From positions 1 through 45,419 of the forward strand of contig NZ_JAHRGL010000023.1 in assembly GCF_019097855.1 (NCBI RefSeq): a DNA stretch of 45,419 nucleotides, written 5' to 3'. A model generated the notes under the pieces. The model made no database searches. It saw nothing but the letters and a program-made list of their open reading frames with translations, and was not told the DNA's origin. The first letter of the stretch is position 1; the number at the start of each line of letters is the position of its first letter. The translations under genes and the position numbers were made by a program. Shown in pieces: positions 41,093 to 45,419 of this stretch. This DNA is from Geopseudomonas aromaticivorans (GTDB taxonomy: Bacteria; Pseudomonadota; Gammaproteobacteria; Pseudomonadales; Pseudomonadaceae).

Positions 41093-41673
41093 TGCCCGAT
41101 CGCCAGGAAGCCGCCGCGGCCGCACGCCGCTGGCTGGAACAGGACGCCCTGTTCCTCGACACCGAGACCACCGGCCTGCACGCCGGCGCGGAAATCGTCG
41201 AACTCACCCTGATTGACAGCCGCGGCCAGCCGGTGCTCGACACCCTGATTCGTCCGGAGCGTCCGATCCCCCCGCAACTGACGCGCATCCACGGCATCGA
41301 CAACGCCATGGTGGCCAGCGCACCGCGCTGGCCGGACATCCACGAACAGCTGCTCGAGCTGATCGAAGGCCGCCTCGTGGTGATCTACAACGCCGAGTTC
41401 GACCTGCGCATGCTCGCCCAGGCCGCCAGCCAGCACCGGCTGCCCTGGCCGGAGGTGGCGCGCCGCGCCGGCGCCATGACGCGGCTGGAGAACGACACCT
41501 TGGCGCACTGCGCGATGCTCGAGTACGCCCGCTTCTACGGTGCGTCGCGCTGGCAGAGCCTCGGCAAGGCCTGCCAGCAACAAGGCATCGAGGTCGTCGG
41601 CGCCCACCGCGCGCTGGCCGACTGCCGGATGACCCTCGGCGTGGTCCGCGCGATGGCCAGCCACGCCCATTGA
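41092..41673 (+). CDS. DnaQ-like DEDDh 3'-5' exonuclease
   Basis: A 193-residue exonuclease: FLDTETTGL (D23, E25), VIYNAEFDLRML (ExoII Asp) and GAHRALADCRMT (ExoIII His and Asp). This matches DnaQ-like proofreading or DNA-processing enzymes. ATG overlaps the kfrA stop by one base (TGATG). It is the second DEDDh exonuclease on the plasmid; the two are not close in sequence. Confidence 0.9.
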   Translation: MPDRQEAAAAARRWLEQDALFLDTETTGLHAGAEIVELTLIDSRGQPVLDTLIRPERPIPPQLTRIHGIDNAMVASAPRWPDIHEQLLELIEGRLVVIYNAEFDLRMLAQAASQHRLPWPEVARRAGAMTRLENDTLAHCAMLEYARFYGASRWQSLGKACQQQGIEVVGAHRALADCRMTLGVVRAMASHAH

Positions 41674-41695
41674 CCCCACACGCCAGGGACAGGCC

Positions 41696-42922
41696 ATGAG
41701 CTTCTTCGACCGACTGTTTGCCTTTCGCCAGCGCGAGGAACGCGCGCCCTTCGAGGATTTCCTCACCGAGCTGCTCGCCGAATGGCTGCGCCAGGCGACC
41801 GCGTCAGGCCGGATCGCCGAGGTGCTGACCGAGCTGTTCCGGTTGCGCCCCGAGCAGCTCGGCGCCCCGGAAAACCTTCACGAGCTAAGCTGGGAAACCC
41901 AGCACATCATCGGCCCCGGCCACCGGGCCGAGGGCAAGCGCCCGGATCTCGTAGGGCGTGGTCCCGGCTTCTTCCTGCTCGTCGAAAACAAGATCGCCGC
42001 CGCCTTCACCCAGCACCAGGACGAACTGGGCGACAGCCACCAACTGGAGCTCTATGCCGAGTACCGCCAGGAACGGACCGAACCCCATGGTGGCATTCTC
42101 CTGCTGACCCACGTCACGCTGCCGCCACCCGGCTGGATGCATGAAACGCTCTACTGGCGCAGCGTCGAACGGTACCTGCGGCACTTCTCTGACCACAGCC
42201 CGGCCGCCCTCCCCTCGGCCCTCGACTACCTCACCCGGCAACTGACCCTGTTCCTTGGAGAAAACGGCATGAGCGGCACCCGCATCGCGCTGGAAGACAT
42301 CACCGCCTACCCTGCCTACCAGCGCCTCACCGAAGGCCTCTACAGCCTGGGCAAGATCGCCGAAAACCAGCTGAAGCTCGCCCTTCAACACGTCGATATG
42401 CAGAGTCTCAGAGCGCCACGCGGTGGCGGCAGTGGTGCCTACAGCTCTCCAAAGTTCTTTGGCTGGACACTGACCAACGACGGTCTCAAACCTGACGACG
42501 CCCACCTGATCCTGTGGAGCGGCATCGTCGCTTATGACATCTATGGCTACGTTAATCCGCGTACACCAGGAATTCCGGACCTATCTGTCGGCGTCGGTCT
42601 TTGGTGCGGCGCTGAGCAGGTCGGCGAAGCCGATCGGGACTTCCTGAGTGCCTTGGTTAAACAACTCAACGACCGTCAGCATGTAGTGGAGTGGCGTCTG
42701 GAGGCTTCTGACTGGCGAGATTATGGGCATGTGTTCTTGGTATCCGCTCGCCGCGCGCTGATCGAGGTCCACGTCCAGGCTGGCGGCGACGACCTGGACG
42801 ATATCGCCAGCGAGTTCTTCCGAACTCAGTGCGCGGCGCTCCTCGAAGTACTGTCGGCACCGGCCGCCGACCGCGACATGCACGTCGAGTCGTATCTGCG
42901 TAGCCTCACGGTCTCCCAGTGA
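41696..42922 (+). CDS. PD-(D/E)XK nuclease-superfamily protein
   Basis: A 408-residue protein. The first half has RPDLVGRGPGFFLLVENKIAA, a D-(x)n-E-x-K catalytic core (PD...ENK), and FEDFLTELLAEWL in the N-terminus as in the PDDEXK_4 class. The second half (about 200-408) has no domain I can name and may be a sensor or target-binding part. It lies 22 bp after the exonuclease in the kfrA operon. Stand-alone nucleases of this kind often serve in phage or plasmid defence; that is inference. Confidence 0.75.
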   Translation: MSFFDRLFAFRQREERAPFEDFLTELLAEWLRQATASGRIAEVLTELFRLRPEQLGAPENLHELSWETQHIIGPGHRAEGKRPDLVGRGPGFFLLVENKIAAAFTQHQDELGDSHQLELYAEYRQERTEPHGGILLLTHVTLPPPGWMHETLYWRSVERYLRHFSDHSPAALPSALDYLTRQLTLFLGENGMSGTRIALEDITAYPAYQRLTEGLYSLGKIAENQLKLALQHVDMQSLRAPRGGGSGAYSSPKFFGWTLTNDGLKPDDAHLILWSGIVAYDIYGYVNPRTPGIPDLSVGVGLWCGAEQVGEADRDFLSALVKQLNDRQHVVEWRLEASDWRDYGHVFLVSARRALIEVHVQAGGDDLDDIASEFFRTQCAALLEVLSAPAADRDMHVESYLRSLTVSQ

Positions 42923-42959
42923 GTCGCGCCAAGGGCTGGACAGTTCAAGTGCAGCACTC

Positions 42960-42986
42960 TATTTATGGGCTATTAGCCCATAAATA
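42960..42986. repeat. 13-bp palindrome with TTATGGG/CCCATAA core (copy B)
   Basis: TATTTATGGGCTA-T-TAGCCCATAAATA is a perfect odd palindrome in the 74-bp gap just before the gene at 42997, 10 bp from its start codon. It could be an operator. It shares TTATGGG-7 bases-CCCATAA with copy C at 43663. Confidence 0.75.
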
Positions 42987-42996
42987 AGGTAAAGCT

Positions 42997-43695
42997 ATGT
43001 CCGCGCCCACCCAACGCTCTCAGCCCAACGACCGCAAGATAGACACCCGAGCGGCGGCCGAGTGGTACGCCGCCGCCACCGCGTTCATCCGGACCCTGCG
43101 CCGGCGCTACGACGTTCGCCCGCAGGCCGAAGGCCTGGACAGCTTCCGCTGGCTCGACGCAGCTGAGCTGAACGAAGCAGCCGCCCACTGGGCCGTCCTG
43201 GAGCACCGGCGTACCGAGCTGGGTATGAGCCCCGGGCGCTGGCTGCACGATCGCGAGCGCGACGAGCGCCTGGCCCCGCCGACCTTCCTGCCAGCCAGCA
43301 CCGTGCGGGCGACCTTCCGCCATGAAACCGGCTGGGTGTACACCCAGCGCCTGCTGCTCTCCCCCTACGCCCTTAGCGAACCCGCCAAGGGGTGGCTGGA
43401 GCAGCACGACGCCCACTGCGAAGCCCTTCCCGAACAGGATGGCCAGCCGGCCGGCTGGGAAGTGCGACTGCCGGACACCCTGACCTGCCGCCTGCTCAGC
43501 GGCCGCGGACAGCGCATCCATGCCTACCTCGCCGACGGCAGCAGCCTGCGCTGCCGCGCCGGCAGCCTGACGCTGGTTCCGAACGGATGCGACGTGGCCA
43601 TGGCCCGGCCGCGGAAAAAACGCGCCGACGCGATCGACTGGAACAGCGCGGCCCTGATCCTGGCAGAACATTACTTATGGGTAAATAACCCATAA
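42997..43695 (+). CDS. Unknown 232-residue protein bracketed by palindromes
   Basis: A soluble protein without a motif I recognise. The N-terminal part is helical (RAAAEWYAAATAFIRTLRRRYD), the middle has LSPYALSEPAKGWLEQHDAHCEAL, and a beta-rich part (WEVRLPDTLTCRLLSGRGQRIHAYLADGSSLRCRAG) precedes a basic MARPRKKRAD tail. AAGGTAAAG precedes the ATG. A palindrome lies before it and another covers its stop codon; both have the same core, suggesting a self-contained regulated unit or a cassette. Confidence 0.55.
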   Translation: MSAPTQRSQPNDRKIDTRAAAEWYAAATAFIRTLRRRYDVRPQAEGLDSFRWLDAAELNEAAAHWAVLEHRRTELGMSPGRWLHDRERDERLAPPTFLPASTVRATFRHETGWVYTQRLLLSPYALSEPAKGWLEQHDAHCEALPEQDGQPAGWEVRLPDTLTCRLLSGRGQRIHAYLADGSSLRCRAGSLTLVPNGCDVAMARPRKKRADAIDWNSAALILAEHYLWVNNP

Positions 43696-43707
43696 GTAAT
43701 GTTCTGC
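43663..43707. repeat. 20-bp palindrome with TTATGGG/CCCATAA core (copy C)
   Basis: GCAGAACATTACTTATGGGT (43663-43682) and its exact complement (43688-43707) around AAATA. It includes the stop codon of the 42997-43695 gene. Possibly an mRNA end structure; no T run follows. Confidence 0.8.
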
Positions 43708-44387
43708 ACAAATGGCCACTCCCGCACGATCGATGCCTGCTCGCAGGCATCTTAGCCGCCGGCACGGCCTGAATTGTGATCACTGGCGTCTGTGCGGCGA
43801 TACCCGAGTAGCGGCCGGGTTTTTGTCAACGAGGTGGCCAGAGAGGTTAAAAACGACGCCGAGGCTCCGTCGCGGTATGCGAGGCATCAGGCGCGAACGG
43901 CTCACGACGCGCCTGATTACCCGCCCTCTGGAAACGGCGGGGATGGGTTGTGCTGTCATTGGGTGCAGGGCATAGCCCTGCCGCGGGTGCGGGGCGAGTA
44001 GCCCCGCGATGTTTTCTCGCGCAGCGCCATAGGCGCGAATCAGCGCGTGGCATTTTTGTTTTGGATCTTTCTTTTTTGAGGGTCTGTATGGGCCTTGGTG
44101 TTTTACCGACTGTACTGAGTAGTTAGACCTTTGAGGGGGTCATAGGACACTTAATTTCGATAGTGGGGACACCTAGGTTTTTTGCTCCTCATGGCAACGG
44201 CTGCTCTATCCACTGTGAGGTCCGCTGCGGCTCGCGGGAAGGTGTTTTGGATGGTTGGTTGGGGGCTTTGACGGCTGCATCCGCGCGCGCTGGATGGAGT
44301 TTTTACGCGCGTTCTCAGGAACGCACCATGGGCGCATGCTGTGGGCGCGGGTATGCAACCCTCAGTGAGGGGGTGCGGTGAGGGGTG
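43708..44387. other. Non-coding region downstream of repA; probable oriV
   Basis: In IncFII/IncI plasmids the origin lies downstream of repA, which is this side. It holds hairpins GATGCCTGC-TC-GCAGGCATC (43732-43751), GCAGGGC-ATA-GCCCTGC (43965-43981) and GCGGGGC-GAGTA-GCCCCGC (43989-44007, then GATGTTTT). An AT-rich block follows at 44048-44078 (poly-T), with a weak DnaA-box-like CTATCCACT near 44207. No gene seen. Confidence 0.55.
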
Positions 44388-45338
44388 TCAGTCTTTAAAT
44401 GTGAGGCGCTGGATTTCGTCTATGTCGATGCCGCGTGTTTTGAACGTTCGGTCAACCTCTCGGCTGATCGTCGCCGCGTCGGCGTCAGGGTTCGCCAGCT
44501 TCATTTCGAAGATCGCCAGGCCCCGCTCGCGGAGTATCTCGCTGCGCTGTTCGATGGAGATCTTTTTGGTGACCGACTTTCTCGATGAGATGCGGCCGAT
44601 TTTTGCGACCAAGCCATCAAGCACCAGGCCGGTCCTCGCCCGTGCTGCGCCGCTGGGCTTCTGTTTCTGTCCTTCCTGCTGCTGCGCTTTCTGAGCTTGC
44701 CTGCGCTGCGCCGCTTTCTCCTGCTCTTTTTGCAGCCACTGGCTCAGGCCGAATGCGCCAAACAGGTGCTTGCTGAAAATCTTGATGGCAGGCTCAGCAC
44801 GAAACTCGCCCTCGACAAACGGCACGGGCTTGTTGCGCTCGTAAATACGCACGATCCTCGACTCGCGCAGGTCGCGCAGTGCGCGATCGAAGCGCTTTTC
44901 GCTCAAGCTCGTGAGTTGTCGCATCTTCGCTTTCGTCACCCAGGCGAAGCCGGCCGGGATCGGGCGGCCGAGATGTAGAGTCACAATGTCTACGAAATGC
45001 ACGGCCGCGCGCAGGATTTGGATGATGGCTTCACGCCGCTCGCTGCGCATGCTGCGGCGGCGGTCATGGCGGCAGCCGTCGCGAGAAATAGAGCACCAAC
45101 GCACGTTGGGTAGAAGGCCAGGATTGCTGTAGAAGCGACCGACGTTCGCGTGGAGGGCATCGAGGATCTTCGGACGACGACGGCTCGTTTCAGGCCTCAC
45201 GATGTCGAGTGCCGGACCTGCGGGGTTGTGGCCGCAGTAATTTCCGCCGTTATTGACCCGAGGGACGTGGACCCGTGCAGGTTTGCTGTCACCGGAGGGA
45301 TGGTGTGGGGCGGGTTTTGAACTGATCAGTAGTGCCAT
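44388..45338 (-). CDS. repA: RepA, IncFII/IncI-type replication initiator
   Basis: A 316-residue protein whose central part (RREAIIQILRAAVHFVDI, KAKMRQLTSLSEKRFDRALRDLRESRIVRIYE) follows the winged-helix region of IncFII-type RepA, with a basic Gln-rich linker (KEQEKAAQRRQAQKAQQQ) and an Arg/Lys tail. Stronger evidence comes from control elements upstream: antisense RNA with CGCCAA loop, UUGGCG target, coupled leader peptide. I placed the start at ATG 45338, overlapping the leader; an in-frame GTG at 45380 is the limit. RepA should open oriV in the region downstream. Confidence 0.85.
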   Translation of the reverse strand: MALLISSKPAPHHPSGDSKPARVHVPRVNNGGNYCGHNPAGPALDIVRPETSRRRPKILDALHANVGRFYSNPGLLPNVRWCSISRDGCRHDRRRSMRSERREAIIQILRAAVHFVDIVTLHLGRPIPAGFAWVTKAKMRQLTSLSEKRFDRALRDLRESRIVRIYERNKPVPFVEGEFRAEPAIKIFSKHLFGAFGLSQWLQKEQEKAAQRRQAQKAQQQEGQKQKPSGAARARTGLVLDGLVAKIGRISSRKSVTKKISIEQRSEILRERGLAIFEMKLANPDADAATISREVDRTFKTRGIDIDEIQRLTFKD

Positions 45339-45419
45339 ACACCACCGCCATCCTGGCAGTGAGCTAGTGACAAAAGGCACTTTTTAAGGTTGCGCGAAAG
45401 CGCAGTGAAAGCCATAATC
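45293..45419. repeat. Terminal direct repeat (circular overlap), right copy
   Basis: Identical to 1-127. See the left copy: joining them closes a 45,292-bp circle and puts the repA leader, antisense RNA and parAB side by side. Confidence 0.93.
45326..45415 (-). CDS. Rep leader peptide (RepY/Tap-like)
   Basis: A 29-codon ORF, MAFTALSRNLKKCLLSLAHC, then eight more codons and HY-stop. It overlaps the repA start by 13 bp in another frame (leader TGA at 45328-45326, repA ATG at 45338). Its start (same as 123-121) lies 20 bases after the antisense target hairpin. In IncI and IncFII plasmids translation of such a leader opens the repA ribosome site. The sequence is also present at 34-123 because of the terminal overlap. 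Confidence 0.7.
   Translation of the reverse strand: MAFTALSRNLKKCLLSLAHCQDGGGVWHY

Noticed and set aside
40091-41766. Long minus-strand frames opposite kfrA and the DnaQ-like gene
   Set aside because: Low-complexity Arg/Ser/Ala/Leu products mirror the coiled-coil coding strand.
1-45419. tRNA, rRNA or conjugation/mobilisation genes
   Set aside because: None seen on either strand; no relaxase, type IV secretion or coupling-protein motifs.

Overview
The window is one complete circular plasmid of about 45.3 kb, almost certainly from a Pseudomonas. The first 127 bases are repeated exactly at the end (1-127 = 45293-45419), as in a circular assembly cut open with a k-mer-sized overlap, so the true length is 45,292 bp. 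The Pseudomonas assignment rests on an MvaT-family H-NS protein, a DUF2790 protein, a czcI-C-x-B-A metal operon and high GC with Pseudomonas-like codon use. I see no conjugation or mobilisation genes.

Backbone. An IncFII/IncI-type RepA (minus, 44388-45338) is preceded by a short leader ORF overlapping its start. A plus-strand antisense RNA (about 133-220) has the loop motif CGCCAA opposite UUGGCG in the rep leader. The probable oriV is the hairpin-rich gap 43696-44387. Next come a ParA/small RHH partition operon with AACTTAYRTAAGTT palindromes on both sides, secreted nuclease EndA, a hipBA toxin-antitoxin pair, an SOS cassette (umuDC, with a divergent SRAP-type gene sharing one LexA box), an orphan Xre/MbcA/ParS-type regulator behind five iteron-like sites, a metallophosphoesterase, and a minus-strand run of small genes (HU, DEDDh exonuclease, membrane protein, two Cys-rich proteins) ending in an 84-bp tandem repeat array.

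Defence. 12649-15580 is an EcoRII/Dcm-type restriction-modification system (HTH-fused C5 methyltransferase, Vsr, EcoRII endonuclease). Convergent to it is a 130-aa protein that matches only the N-terminal effector-binding domain of EcoRII, a free-standing version that I find the most interesting gene here. A three-gene operon headed by an RHH protein, an MvaT-like silencer and a serine resolvase with its res site follow.

Metal-resistance island (18672-33112). SBF/ACR3-type transporter, DsbA/DsbB-like pair, czcI-czcC-(His-rich)-czcB-czcA efflux operon, an ISPpu12-like (ISL3) remnant with lspA and the tail of a lost CDF transporter, cadA and divergent cadR with a classical 19-bp-spacer MerR promoter, and a Met/His-rich periplasmic protein.

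Mosaic region (33287-40138). AbrB-like gene plus a broken tyrosine integrase, 94-bp tandem repeats, an intact tyrosine recombinase, a 183-bp inverted-repeat-bounded element, a 1,251-bp IS3-family insertion with 3-bp target duplication, and a DUF3987/primase-helicase-like protein. Beside it is a strong candidate small RNA (sigma70 promoter, hairpins, terminator at 39365-39513). A (TTTG)n tract lies directly upstream of kfrA. kfrA, a DnaQ-like exonuclease, a PD-(D/E)XK nuclease and an unknown protein form the last plus-strand unit, the unknown gene being bracketed by strong palindromes.
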